64,000 bases of DNA from JAIXUI01 sp943373175 (GTDB taxonomy: Bacteria > Bacteroidota > Bacteroidia > UBA7662 > JAIXUI01), in the NCBI GenBank assembly GCA_943373175.1, contig CALSBM010000007.1, forward strand, positions 1 to 64,000, in the 5' to 3' direction. The notes below the pieces were generated by a model. The model searched no databases, was not told the origin of the DNA, and saw only the letters and a program-made list of their open reading frames with translations. The position numbers were made by a program, and so were the translations under genes. Shown here piece by piece: positions 40,459 to 48,725 of this stretch (position 1 is its first letter; every line of letters begins with the position of its first letter).

Positions 40459-41997
40459 ATGAAGTCCCCCCGCTTCCTACTCATCCTGTTTCTGGCTATC
40501 ACAGTCAGAGGCTGGGCACAAGGCCCAACCAAAAAGCTTTCAAAGGCCGAATATGTAGAAACGTATAAAAACTTTGCGATTCTCAACATGCACAACACCG
40601 GCGTACCTGCCAGTATCACCCTATCACAGGGGCTGCTGGAGTCGGGTGCTGGCAATTCCATGTTGGCTGTTAATGCCAACAATCATTTTGGCATCAAATG
40701 CCACAAGGATTGGACAGGGGAAACTTACACCATGGACGATGATGCCAAAAACGAATGCTTCAGGAAATACCCGGGTGCTTATGAGTCTTTTTTAGACCAT
40801 GCCACTTTTTTGAAAGGAAGACCGCGCTACGCACCGCTCTTCCAATTATCCCCAACCGACTACAAAGGCTGGGCTCGTGGACTGAAGGAAGCAGGCTATG
40901 CTACCAATCCCAAATATGCTGAATTGCTGATTAACACCATCGATGAGCTCAAGCTACATCAATACGATTTGGTCACTAAAGCAGAATTTGAGGCACTCAA
41001 TGGCAAACCAAAAGTTAGCCCTTCAACTAAGGATCAGATTTCGGTTAAACGTCCTCCACTCATTGAAGAAATTAATGGCTTAAAAGCAACGTACGTTCAG
41101 CCGGGAGAAAGCATCTTCCAACTCGCTGAACGTGTAAACATCGAAGCCTGGAGATTAGTAGAGTTTAACGAGCTAAGCAAAGATTATCACTATAAACCCG
41201 GAGACCGAATGTTTCTTGAACGCAAGAATAAAAAAGCGGCGACGGATGTTTATGAAGTTAAAGCCGAAGATAATCTTCATGACATTGCCCAGCAGTTTGG
41301 TGTAAGGTTGGAAAGCCTGCGTTACCGAAACCGCCTTGAAGCAGGTGAAGAACCTGCCGAAGGAGAAGTACTGCTCCTTATCAAGAAGAGGGAAATTAAA
41401 CCCAAAACTCGGCCTCTTTCAGATATTGAAAACCGATACAGATTGAAGGAGGAAGCTGGAAAAGTGGCTGATTCAAAAGCCTTTGACGATTCCATTCGCA
41501 TTCTCATTGATAGTAGAGCTGAAAAAGTAAGCCAGGAGTCAATTGCCAGGATAAAGGAAAAAGATGAGCAAATCGAATCGCTTACTCTGGCAAGAGACAA
41601 TATGCTCAAGGAGATTGATCAACTCAGAAAAGCGGTAAAATCCGGCACTAAACCAAAAACTGCGAAAAGAAGCACTCGTACTGAACCTGAGGAAGAAGAC
41701 GTTCCTGATGCTATTGAAGACAGTAGTGCTGTTTCCGGCTCAACAACTATAAATCCTGAGCCCGTAAGACCTGCACCAAAGGATACCGCAAGAGCAGCCG
41801 TTCCTCCTGTTCAAGAGTTAAAATCTCCTGACAATGATATACCTGCTGGTAACACTAAAAAATACAAGGTTGAAAAAGGCGATACTTTGTTTAAAGTTGC
41901 CAGAAAGTTCGGTGTTAAGGTTGATCAAATCCGTAAGTGGAATCAAATGACCAACGACAATCTTAAGGCTGGCGAAGAAATCAAGGTTGGTGAATAA
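40459..41997 (+). CDS. Exported glucosaminidase with LysM repeats
   Basis: 512-aa peptidoglycan hydrolase. Signal peptide (FLLILFLAITVRGWAQ), then a FlgJ-type N-acetylglucosaminidase domain (about 25-165) with catalytic Glu in SQGLLESGAGNSMLAV and NNHFGIKCHKDWTGETY. Three LysM-type repeats follow: a divergent one (YVQPGESIFQLAERVNI), one at about 265-310 (EVKAEDNLHDIAQQFGV), and a canonical one at the C-terminus (YKVEKGDTLFKVARKFGV). A charged, probably coiled-coil, Pro-rich spacer lies between the second and third. I chose the ATG at 40459, which begins the signal peptide and lies 13 nt after the preceding stop. Confidence 0.93.
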   Translation: MKSPRFLLILFLAITVRGWAQGPTKKLSKAEYVETYKNFAILNMHNTGVPASITLSQGLLESGAGNSMLAVNANNHFGIKCHKDWTGETYTMDDDAKNECFRKYPGAYESFLDHATFLKGRPRYAPLFQLSPTDYKGWARGLKEAGYATNPKYAELLINTIDELKLHQYDLVTKAEFEALNGKPKVSPSTKDQISVKRPPLIEEINGLKATYVQPGESIFQLAERVNIEAWRLVEFNELSKDYHYKPGDRMFLERKNKKAATDVYEVKAEDNLHDIAQQFGVRLESLRYRNRLEAGEEPAEGEVLLLIKKREIKPKTRPLSDIENRYRLKEEAGKVADSKAFDDSIRILIDSRAEKVSQESIARIKEKDEQIESLTLARDNMLKEIDQLRKAVKSGTKPKTAKRSTRTEPEEEDVPDAIEDSSAVSGSTTINPEPVRPAPKDTARAAVPPVQELKSPDNDIPAGNTKKYKVEKGDTLFKVARKFGVKVDQIRKWNQMTNDNLKAGEEIKVGE

Positions 41998-42007
41998 GCA
42001 CTCAGAA

Positions 42008-42580
42008 ATGGAAAAAACACTGTGGTGCCACGGACGCCCTTTTGTACCTCATATTAAATACGATACGATCAGCCAAAAGTGTGCAGAAATTGGCAATGTA
42101 CTTCATGCTCATTACCGAAGCCGGAATCCTGTCTTTTTGGTAGTACTCAACGGAGCATTTATGTTTGCTTCCGAGCTGTTACGGCAATATCAGGGAAATT
42201 GTGAAGTCTCGTTTGTTAAGCTGGCGAGTTATTCGGGAACAAGCACCACAGGAAAGATAAAGGAACTGATTGGCCTCAATGAATCATTAAAAGGCCGGGA
42301 TGTAATTATTGTAGAAGACATAGTAGATACCGGCCATACTGTAGCTCAGATTCTGAGTCAGTTAGCGGCTATGGAAGTAGCTTCTGCGGAAATCGCAACG
42401 TTATTATTCAAACCAAAGGCTTTAGTTCAGCCTATTCAACCTCGATATGTTGGATTTGAAGCTGAAAATCATTTCTACCTTGGCTTTGGACTCGACTACG
42501 ACGGACTCGGCAGAAACTGGCCTCATATTTACCGATTAGCAGAAGGAGAAATGCAAGCTGAATCAAGCCTTAACAGCTAA
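42008..42580 (+). CDS. hpt: Hypoxanthine-guanine phosphoribosyltransferase
   Basis: Purine-salvage enzyme (190 aa) that makes IMP or GMP from the base and PRPP. Type I PRTase signature VIIVEDIVDTGHTVAQIL, LVVLNGAFMFASELL at the PPi loop, SYSGTSTTGKIKELIG, and LGFGLDYDGLGRNWPHIY near the C-terminus, all typical of bacterial Hpt. The ATG at 42008 is chosen over an overlapping TTG at 41987. Confidence 0.95.
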   Translation: MEKTLWCHGRPFVPHIKYDTISQKCAEIGNVLHAHYRSRNPVFLVVLNGAFMFASELLRQYQGNCEVSFVKLASYSGTSTTGKIKELIGLNESLKGRDVIIVEDIVDTGHTVAQILSQLAAMEVASAEIATLLFKPKALVQPIQPRYVGFEAENHFYLGFGLDYDGLGRNWPHIYRLAEGEMQAESSLNS

Positions 42581-42584
42581 AGGC

Positions 42585-42615
42585 TTGCTTGCACCATCAA
42601 GTAAACGTATTTTCG
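42585..42615 (+). promoter_or_regulatory. Candidate promoter of the DUF4249-like gene
   Basis: TTG (42585-42587), 20-nt spacer, TATTTTCG (42608-42615), 7 nt before the ATG at 42623. The transcript would have almost no leader. Confidence 0.5.
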
Positions 42616-42622
42616 GGGCTTC

Positions 42623-43669
42623 ATGAAACTCAAGGCCATTTGGGGGCTGGCAATTGCAGCCCTTTTTTCAGCATGTTCTACTGATTTAGACATCAACAGC
42701 ACATGGAAAGAGATTACACTCGCTCATGCACTTTTAGATCCTAACGATACAACCCACTACATCCGCATTTCCAAAGGCTTTCTTGACCCTAGCAGATCCG
42801 CTTTGGAAGTTGCCCGAATTGGTGATTCTATCAAGTATAGCAGCCTTGAAGTTACTGTTGAGCGTTGGAAAAATGGCAATCGCCTTCAAACGTTCCAATG
42901 CACTCCCGCTTCCAACGTCCCGAAAGACTCTGGTACATTCGCCTTCCCGGAGCAGAACATCTACAGTTTCTCACACATTCTCGATGCAGAAAGTGAATAC
43001 AGGCTTAAAGTGAAAACTCCGCTTGGGAATGAGCTCACTGCCAGCACCAACATCGTTAGGCCGTTCAGAATATACTCGCCTCAATTACAAGGACGAGTTT
43101 CACTTCTTCCTACAGGTTCAACCAGAATTGGATTTTCAGCACCAGTTGCCGGAAAAAGCTATCAGATTATTGCTCGCTTGCATTATCTCGAAGGAAACCG
43201 TCTTGACTCTAGGCTGAATTACAAAAATCGTTGGGTTGATATGACAGTTGTTAACCAAGGCAACTTTAGGGATGCCATTGGTGGAGAAAGGGTTGAACAA
43301 AACTTATTAGGCAGATCCATTCTTAATGCACTTAACGGAAATTTAGTTAGAAACGATACCATAGGTCGTATTTTTCAGGGGGTTGAATTCATCATTTTAA
43401 GTGGCAATTCAACGCTTACCGATTACATCAACATTAATCAACCTGTACAAGCTGTAAACGACGTTCGCCCGGTTTATACCAACGTCCAAAACGGAATGGG
43501 CATCTTTGCTTCACGAACCACCTCGCCCAATTTGCGTGATTTTATGTCGAGGCCCAATTACCCGGTTCTCCCCAATGCAGACAATACTACGCAGTTTCGT
43601 GAAGTAGATGCGGGCCCGGGATATGATACTTTGGTAATCAACTACCCCCAGCTTGGTTTCAGAAGGTAA
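42623..43669 (+). CDS. DUF4249-like surface or periplasmic lipoprotein
   Basis: 348-aa lipoprotein: signal peptide with lipobox LFSACSTD (Cys18), then beta-rich modules with the pattern of Bacteroidetes DUF4249 proteins (ITLAHALLDPNDTTHYIRIS with Asp/Ser-rich turns, SEYRLKVKTPLGNELTASTNIV, and a C-terminal region ending FREVDAGPGYDTLVI). The family assignment is tentative. DUF4249 proteins are usually encoded beside a TonB-dependent receptor; none is adjacent here. Codons 8-16 form a terminator-like hairpin (42644-42668). Confidence 0.75.
   Translation: MKLKAIWGLAIAALFSACSTDLDINSTWKEITLAHALLDPNDTTHYIRISKGFLDPSRSALEVARIGDSIKYSSLEVTVERWKNGNRLQTFQCTPASNVPKDSGTFAFPEQNIYSFSHILDAESEYRLKVKTPLGNELTASTNIVRPFRIYSPQLQGRVSLLPTGSTRIGFSAPVAGKSYQIIARLHYLEGNRLDSRLNYKNRWVDMTVVNQGNFRDAIGGERVEQNLLGRSILNALNGNLVRNDTIGRIFQGVEFIILSGNSTLTDYININQPVQAVNDVRPVYTNVQNGMGIFASRTTSPNLRDFMSRPNYPVLPNADNTTQFREVDAGPGYDTLVINYPQLGFRR
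42644..42668 (+). terminator. Terminator-like hairpin within the first codons of the DUF4249-like gene
   Basis: GGGCTG (42644-42649), 7-nt loop, CAGCCC (42657-42662), then TTTTTT (42663-42668). It lies inside the signal-peptide codons, about 25 nt after the predicted transcription start. The short stem makes it weaker than the ctaA and peptidase examples. Confidence 0.4.
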
Positions 43670-43704
43670 GTTCAAGCGCTTTATACTCTAATTTTTTTTT
43701 AGTG

Positions 43705-44217
43705 ATGAAGTTAGGAAATGAAGCAAGGCCGATTGTAAACATTGAGCTTTCTCCTTTAGAAAAACTATTGTCTGCAATATGTTGGGCAGGAAGCTTTTTA
43801 AGCCTTTTTTGGATGATTAGGTTCTATTCATCTTGGCCTGAAATCGTTCCTATACATTTCAATGCTTCTGGAAAGGCAGACGGTTATGGCCCTAAGGCTA
43901 CTTTGTTTATTCTTCCTGTAGTGATGATTGGCCTAACAACACTTCTTCAATGGCTTTCCAGAAAACCGTATTTATATAACTACCCAATAGAAATCACTCC
44001 TGAAAATGCAATTCGGGAATACTCTTTAGCTTCAAAAATGATTCGTATTCTTAATGCGATCATTATTACTTGCCTTACTACTGTAATTGTAACCACGCAT
44101 GGCAGCGAAGGTGTTGACCCTCATGGCCCTGGCTTATGGTTTCTGCCGGTTTTACTCGTTGGCGTTTTTGGAACCATCATCGGCTATTTGATTGTCAGAA
44201 GCCGGAAACAGGATTAA
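43705..44217 (+). CDS. DUF1648 family membrane protein
   Basis: 170-aa inner-membrane protein with four helices. The first periplasmic loop after helix 1 holds WPEIVPIHFNASGKADGYGPKA, the DUF1648 signature (IPxHxNxxGxxDGxGxK). The Bacillus SdpI immunity protein contains this domain, but standalone copies have unknown roles. The ATG at 43705 is preferred over the GTG at 43702. It is preceded by a short T-rich stretch and follows the lipoprotein gene by 35 bp. Confidence 0.88.
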   Translation: MKLGNEARPIVNIELSPLEKLLSAICWAGSFLSLFWMIRFYSSWPEIVPIHFNASGKADGYGPKATLFILPVVMIGLTTLLQWLSRKPYLYNYPIEITPENAIREYSLASKMIRILNAIIITCLTTVIVTTHGSEGVDPHGPGLWFLPVLLVGVFGTIIGYLIVRSRKQD

Positions 44218-44568
44218 TCCCTTCTTTGTTAACTTCTTACTTTATTAAGAAGGCATTATCCCAATGCTTTACATCGCTTTTTAGTTAGGCTTCTTATAAT
44301 CAATTAATTGTTGCCGAATAGCTTCAAGGTGTTTATTCTTGGCACTGCCCTTTATCGAACAGTGAAAGAGCAAAAGCTTTTCTGAAAACTAAGAACCCAA
44401 GTTGAGAAATGTGGTCGTCGGGGATAAAGTCCCTCTCACTACTTCTCAAGTAACTCAGTTTCAGAGAAGTTTTAATTTCCATTAGGCAGGTGTTAACTAT
44501 CGAAAACAAGTCATTGCGATTAACACACCATCTTCTGGCTTCTTGACTATTTTCCTTGGTAGTTTTAG
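44218..44568 (-). pseudogene. Gene-free stretch with a possible four-helix-bundle protein remnant
   Basis: 351 bp between convergent genes. On the minus strand an open stretch of about 75 codons, without a start and ending in TAA at 44333-44335, reads ENSQEARRWCVNRNDLFS, then CLMEIKTSLKLSYLRSS and IPDDHISQL. The spacing resembles the C-terminal half of the S23/four-helix-bundle family (23S rRNA intervening-sequence protein). It overlaps the recF end in another frame and cannot be expressed as it stands. Otherwise I see only a weak AT-rich hairpin. Confidence 0.3.
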
Positions 44569-45627
44569 TTAGTTCATCCCAATCGGGATATGATGGACAC
44601 TCAACCCTAATGGCCGAAAAAGTGCCAATACGCGACTAGCATCAGTATCAGTAATAAACACTTGACCAAACTGATTTCCAGCCACAAGAGCCATCAGGTA
44701 ACTCAATCTGCTTTGATCCAGCTTTTCAAAGATATCGTCCAAAAGCAGGATTGGCTTCCTGCATTTCACTTCCTTAATATAATCGTGCTGCGCAAGCTTT
44801 AAGGCGATGATAAAGGTCTTTTGTTGACCTTGAGATGCAAATTTTCGAATGAGTTGCCCATTCAGTAAATACAACACCTTATCACGATGTGGCCCATTCA
44901 ACGTAGTTCCCGCTTCCTTTTCTTCACTTAAACTTTTGAATGGTTGCGGCTCTATTACAAAAGAAGGTTCTTCCTTCATTCCGGCCATAGTTTGATAATG
45001 AAGCCGAAAAACCGGTAATGCCTGTTGTATGAGTTCCTGCCGCCGAGATTGTATCAACGCTTCTAAAGGAATTCTTTGCATATCAAGTACTTCAATTAGC
45101 TCTTCTTCCCAAGAGTGGTGTTCCTTGCCTTGTTTAAGCAGTGCATTTCTTTGAAGAACCAGTTTATTAACTTTCAGCAATGCGTCGAGATAATCTGAAT
45201 GGCATTGCGATAGCCATCCATCGAAAAAACGTCTCCTAATTTCAGAGCCTTCGGTGACGAGCAAGGTATCGGTAGGCGCTATAAGAACTACTGGTATCTG
45301 CCCAACATGATCGGCCAATCTAGCAACCGGTTGAGCATTTCTTCTAAACAACTTCTTTCCTGCTTGCCAACCACAACTTATGGGTAAAGTAGTGCCATTA
45401 TCGTCTAAAAAATGGCCTTCCAGATAAAAAACATCGCTTCCCTGAAGTAGCAATTGGGCATCTTGAAGGCCGGAAAAACCACGAGTCAGACAGAGGTAAT
45501 AGATGGCTTCAAGGCGGTTAGTTTTGCCACAACCGTTAGGCCCACTGATCAAATTCAAGTTAGTAAAACTGCTGGAGTCGCTTTCGATATTCTTAAAGTT
45601 GCTGATTTCCAGCGACGACAGCATCAT
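44569..45627 (-). CDS. recF: DNA replication and repair protein RecF
   Basis: SMC-like ATPase (352 aa) that loads RecA on gapped DNA through RecFOR. It begins LEISNFKNIESDSSSFTNLN with Walker A SGPNGCGKTNRLEAIYYL, the family segment VVLIAPTDTLLVTEGSEIRRRFFD, the signature-like TTLNGPHRDKVLYLLNG, ASQGQQKTFIIALKLAQ, and Walker B PILLLDDIFEKLDQSR. Two adjacent ATGs (45627, 45624) could start it. It is a single gene, divergent from pdhA. Confidence 0.95.
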   Translation of the reverse strand: MMLSSLEISNFKNIESDSSSFTNLNLISGPNGCGKTNRLEAIYYLCLTRGFSGLQDAQLLLQGSDVFYLEGHFLDDNGTTLPISCGWQAGKKLFRRNAQPVARLADHVGQIPVVLIAPTDTLLVTEGSEIRRRFFDGWLSQCHSDYLDALLKVNKLVLQRNALLKQGKEHHSWEEELIEVLDMQRIPLEALIQSRRQELIQQALPVFRLHYQTMAGMKEEPSFVIEPQPFKSLSEEKEAGTTLNGPHRDKVLYLLNGQLIRKFASQGQQKTFIIALKLAQHDYIKEVKCRKPILLLDDIFEKLDQSRLSYLMALVAGNQFGQVFITDTDASRVLALFRPLGLSVHHIPIGMN

Positions 45628-45686
45628 GAAAGAATCAGGTTAATGGGTTTTTGTCTATTTTAGCGCCTCGAAAAAAGCGTGCCTGA

Positions 45687-46682
45687 ATGGCCAAAACAAA
45701 GATAACCAAAGAAACCTACATCAACTGGTACGAAAGCATGCAGTTGATGCGCAAATTCGAAGAGAAATCTGCTCAACTTTATGGTCAGCAGAAGATTAAA
45801 GGATTCTGCCATTTGTATATCGGGCAAGAAGCCATAGTAGCCGGTACATACTCCGTCATTCGAAAGGACGACAAAGCTATTACTGCCTATCGCGATCACG
45901 CACATGCACTAGCAGCGGGGATTAGTGCCAATGCTGTAATGGCAGAACTCTTCGGTAAAGCAACCGGCTGCTCCGGCGGAAAAGGTGGGTCTATGCACAT
46001 GTTCTCTAAGGAGCATAATTTTTATGGTGGCCATGGTATCGTAGGCGGGCAAATTCCGCTTGGAGCCGGGTTAGCATTCGCTGATCAATACCGCGGTGGA
46101 GACCAGGTTACCGTTTGCTATATGGGCGACGGTGCCATACGCCAAGGTGCTGTTCATGAGACTTTCAACATGGCCATGCTATGGAAACTTCCGGTAATTT
46201 TCGTTTGCGAGAATAACTTCTATGCTATGGGAACTTCTCTGGAAAGAACTTCTAATGTATCCGATATTTACAAACTTGGGCTTGCTTACGACATGCCTTC
46301 AAGATGGGTAGATGGAATGACTTGCGAGGAAGTTCACAAAGCTATGGATGAAGCTGTAGAACGTGCTCGTAATGGCGAAGGCCCTACCTTCCTCGAAATC
46401 CGAACCTATCGCTATCGCGGACATTCTATGTCTGACCCTGCGAAATACAGAACAAAAGAGGAATTAGAAGAATATCGCTCTCAAGATCCAATCGAAAAAG
46501 TGAGAGCTACCATTCTTAGTAAAAAATACCTTACAGAAGCCCAATTGGAAGAAATTGACGCTCGCATTAAAATAGTGGTCAATGAATCCGTAGAATTTGC
46601 TGAAAATTCTCCGTGGCCTGATGAATCAGCACTATTTAGAGACGTTTACGTTCAAAGCGATTACCCGTTCATTACTGACTAA
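45687..46682 (+). CDS. pdhA: Pyruvate dehydrogenase E1 component, alpha subunit
   Basis: 331-aa thiamine diphosphate-dependent subunit that decarboxylates pyruvate in the dehydrogenase complex. Diagnostic sequence: IGQEAIVAGTYSVI, AYRDHAHALAAGI, GGKGGSMHMFSKEHNFYGGH (PDH-specific), the ThDP motif MGDGAIRQGAVHETFNMA with ENNFYAMGTS, and the regulatory-loop region RTYRYRGHSMSDP. These residues favour pyruvate over branched-chain substrates. The partner beta subunit and E2 are not adjacent. A TATTTTAG -7-like element lies 23 nt upstream. Confidence 0.95.
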   Translation: MAKTKITKETYINWYESMQLMRKFEEKSAQLYGQQKIKGFCHLYIGQEAIVAGTYSVIRKDDKAITAYRDHAHALAAGISANAVMAELFGKATGCSGGKGGSMHMFSKEHNFYGGHGIVGGQIPLGAGLAFADQYRGGDQVTVCYMGDGAIRQGAVHETFNMAMLWKLPVIFVCENNFYAMGTSLERTSNVSDIYKLGLAYDMPSRWVDGMTCEEVHKAMDEAVERARNGEGPTFLEIRTYRYRGHSMSDPAKYRTKEELEEYRSQDPIEKVRATILSKKYLTEAQLEEIDARIKIVVNESVEFAENSPWPDESALFRDVYVQSDYPFITD

Positions 46683-46690
46683 GAAAACTC

Positions 46691-47410
46691 ATGAGTCAAA
46701 AGGAAAAAGAAGCAGGTTCAACGAAGCCTGTTCAACAAGACGAAACCTTCGCTGATACCCTCGACCATCAGTTAGAAGACACCATCTCCCGTTCGGAGGC
46801 TTTCATTGAAAAAAACAAGAACAAACTGCTTGGCGGATTAGGCATTGTGCTCTTGGTATTCGGTGTTTACTACTATGTTTGGCACGTCTATCTGCCAGGA
46901 CAAGAAACCGAAGCTCAGGAACAAGCTTATATGGCTCAACGCTGGTTCGAAAACGATTCACTTGATCTTGCTATCAAAGGAAAAGGCCAGTATGCAGGTT
47001 TTGAAGCCATTGCCGACGAGTACAGCATGACGAAAATTGGCAACCTTGCACATTACTACCTCGGTATTGCGTACTTGCGTAAAGGCAAATACCAAGAGGC
47101 TATTGATGAGTTGGATAAATTTAGTGCTGATGATATGATGCTGGCGGCTGTTGCAGTAGGTGCTAAAGGCGATGCAATGCTGGAAATAGGCCAAAAAGAA
47201 GACGCTTTGTCGCAGTACGAGAAAGCAGCTGGGGTAAGCGAAAACCGTTTCACAACTCCTATCTACCTTCAAAAAGCAGCAGAATTGGCTGAAAACCTTG
47301 GACAAAAAGAAAAGGCAATTGAAATTTTCAACCGCTTAAAAGAAGAATACAAGGAAACTAATGAAGGAATGAATGCCGATAAGTTCATTGCCCGAATTCA
47401 AGCACGCTAA
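46691..47410 (+). CDS. Membrane-anchored TPR protein (YfgM-like topology)
   Basis: 239-aa protein: a charged cytoplasmic N-terminus, one membrane helix (LLGGLGIVLLVFGVYYYVWHV, about 46-66), then a periplasmic helical domain with tetratricopeptide repeats (LAHYYLGIAYLRKGKYQEAI, GDAMLEIGQKEDALSQYEKA, AAELAENLGQKEKAIEIFNR). The architecture matches YfgM/PpiD-associated translocon partners, but the role is not proven. It starts 8 bp after pdhA; the terminator for this pair seems to lie in the start of the next gene (47431-47467). Confidence 0.85.
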   Translation: MSQKEKEAGSTKPVQQDETFADTLDHQLEDTISRSEAFIEKNKNKLLGGLGIVLLVFGVYYYVWHVYLPGQETEAQEQAYMAQRWFENDSLDLAIKGKGQYAGFEAIADEYSMTKIGNLAHYYLGIAYLRKGKYQEAIDELDKFSADDMMLAAVAVGAKGDAMLEIGQKEDALSQYEKAAGVSENRFTTPIYLQKAAELAENLGQKEKAIEIFNRLKEEYKETNEGMNADKFIARIQAR

Positions 47411-47423
47411 TGCGTTATCAACC

Positions 47424-48572
47424 ATGAAAAAGAAAAACCCCGTTCAACAATTGGCCGGGGTTTTTCTTTTATTATTCCTGATAGGACTCCAAGCTTCTAT
47501 TATTGGGCAAACCGTATATCCTGCTCCCCTTTCTTTATTCGAACCAGATCAGGGTCCTTCATGGTTTCACCCTGAACGAACCCTTAGGCTTCATTTTTCA
47601 ATAGTGCGCAAATCCGATGGCAGCGGAAACTTCGATGACAGCTCCGGAATTGCTTATATCAAAGATTTGGTTCGAATTGCCAATGAATTGCTTCGAAACA
47701 ACCAGCGCATGAATCTCCCGGAGTTAAATCCGCCAAGAGTGCTGCCGACTCTTCTACAGTATGTGTTAGTTGCTGATTCAGGCGCTCCTGAAGGCATCAG
47801 CTTTGTCCACAACGATTCGATGTATGTTTTTGCAAGAAGAAGAAACTTTAGTTCAGTTTTCGATGATAAAGTCTTTAAGCTTTATGGCAAAAAGAAGGAA
47901 TCTGTTCTTAATATTTTTATGCTTGAAAATACTGATGAATCCGAGGAAGGGGGCGGAGTTGGAATGCCTTTATTCGTTAAAATGGGTGCCTGCTTTTATC
48001 ATTATTCCAAATATGGAAGAGGGGCTTGGTTTATGGCTGGTTTATTAAATCACGAAATCGGCCACACTCTGGGTTTGGCTCATAGTTGGCAAAATGATGG
48101 TTGCGACGATACACCAGATAACGCCAATTGCTGGAACATCGACACAACCCAGACTCAATGCAGAAGGATTTCCAACAATGTGATGGATTACAATGTTTAC
48201 ATGAATGCCTGGACTCCTTGCCAAATCAGCTTGATACATTATAATTTTCATGACCCTTACTTTCCAGCACGACGATTCCTTCGCCAAGATTGGAGTACAC
48301 TTCAAGAGGGCAAGGACGTTTCAATAAAGAAAGGAGACACACTCGAATTAAACCGACCGATAGACCTGAAAGGAAATTTAACCTTAGAAAAAGGCGCAGT
48401 GGTTATAGTCAATCACAGGCTTAGTTTACCTGAAAAGGGGCGCTTAGTAATCCATAAAAGAGCTTGGCTTATATTGGGGCCTCAAGGCAGTCTCAACCAT
48501 TGTATTATGGGCGCTTATAAACCCATGAGTATTCTTCCCAAATACTTAAAAAGGGTTAAAAAAACACCCTGA
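47424..48572 (+). CDS. Exported zinc metallopeptidase, pappalysin (M43)-like
   Basis: 382-aa protein: signal peptide (LAGVFLLLFLIGLQASIIGQ), an N-terminal domain with LRLHFSIVRKSDGSGNF, the metzincin zinc motif NHEIGHTLGLAHSW starting at His210, followed by DGCDDTPDNANCW (typical of M43) and a Met-turn NNVMDYN. The last 80 residues are beta-rich (repeated short strand-turn units such as GNLTLEKGAVVIV) and do not form a recognisable T9SS tail. The ATG at 47424 is 13 nt after the TPR gene stop. A perfect terminator-like hairpin covers codons 3-15. Confidence 0.88.
   Translation: MKKKNPVQQLAGVFLLLFLIGLQASIIGQTVYPAPLSLFEPDQGPSWFHPERTLRLHFSIVRKSDGSGNFDDSSGIAYIKDLVRIANELLRNNQRMNLPELNPPRVLPTLLQYVLVADSGAPEGISFVHNDSMYVFARRRNFSSVFDDKVFKLYGKKKESVLNIFMLENTDESEEGGGVGMPLFVKMGACFYHYSKYGRGAWFMAGLLNHEIGHTLGLAHSWQNDGCDDTPDNANCWNIDTTQTQCRRISNNVMDYNVYMNAWTPCQISLIHYNFHDPYFPARRFLRQDWSTLQEGKDVSIKKGDTLELNRPIDLKGNLTLEKGAVVIVNHRLSLPEKGRLVIHKRAWLILGPQGSLNHCIMGAYKPMSILPKYLKRVKKTP
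47431..47467 (+). terminator. Terminator-like hairpin inside the peptidase signal-peptide codons
   Basis: Perfect 12-bp arms AGAAAAACCCCG (47431-47442) and CGGGGTTTTTCT (47456-47467) around a 13-nt loop, with TTTT continuing after. It starts 21 nt after the TPR gene stop, the normal distance for its terminator, yet it begins 7 nt after the A of the next gene's ATG, so the two functions share the same bases. Confidence 0.75.
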
Positions 48573-48623
48573 CTACGAATGAGTTAAGAATTAGCAAGCT
48601 TTACTTATATATGGTGAGTATAT

Positions 48624-48653
48624 TTGTAACCTTGCTCATGTAATGCATTTTCG
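48624..48653 (+). promoter_or_regulatory. Candidate promoter of the lytic transglycosylase gene
   Basis: TTG (48624-48626), 19-nt spacer, CATTTTCG (48646-48653). An alternative -7 element, TATATTTG, lies at 48619-48626. A run of nine G directly follows the first candidate. Confidence 0.5.
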
Positions 48654-48661
48654 GGGGGGGG
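48653..48661 (+). repeat. Homopolymeric tract of nine G
   Basis: Nine consecutive G between the predicted -7 element and TATAAAAG, near the presumed transcription start, about 65 nt before the gene. Such tracts can slip in replication or transcription. Confidence 0.85.
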
Positions 48662-48725
48662 TATAAAAGCACCAAATTCCGGGATGCTGCGTTAGTTAGT
48701 TAAACCTGTAATCCTCTTACTGCCC

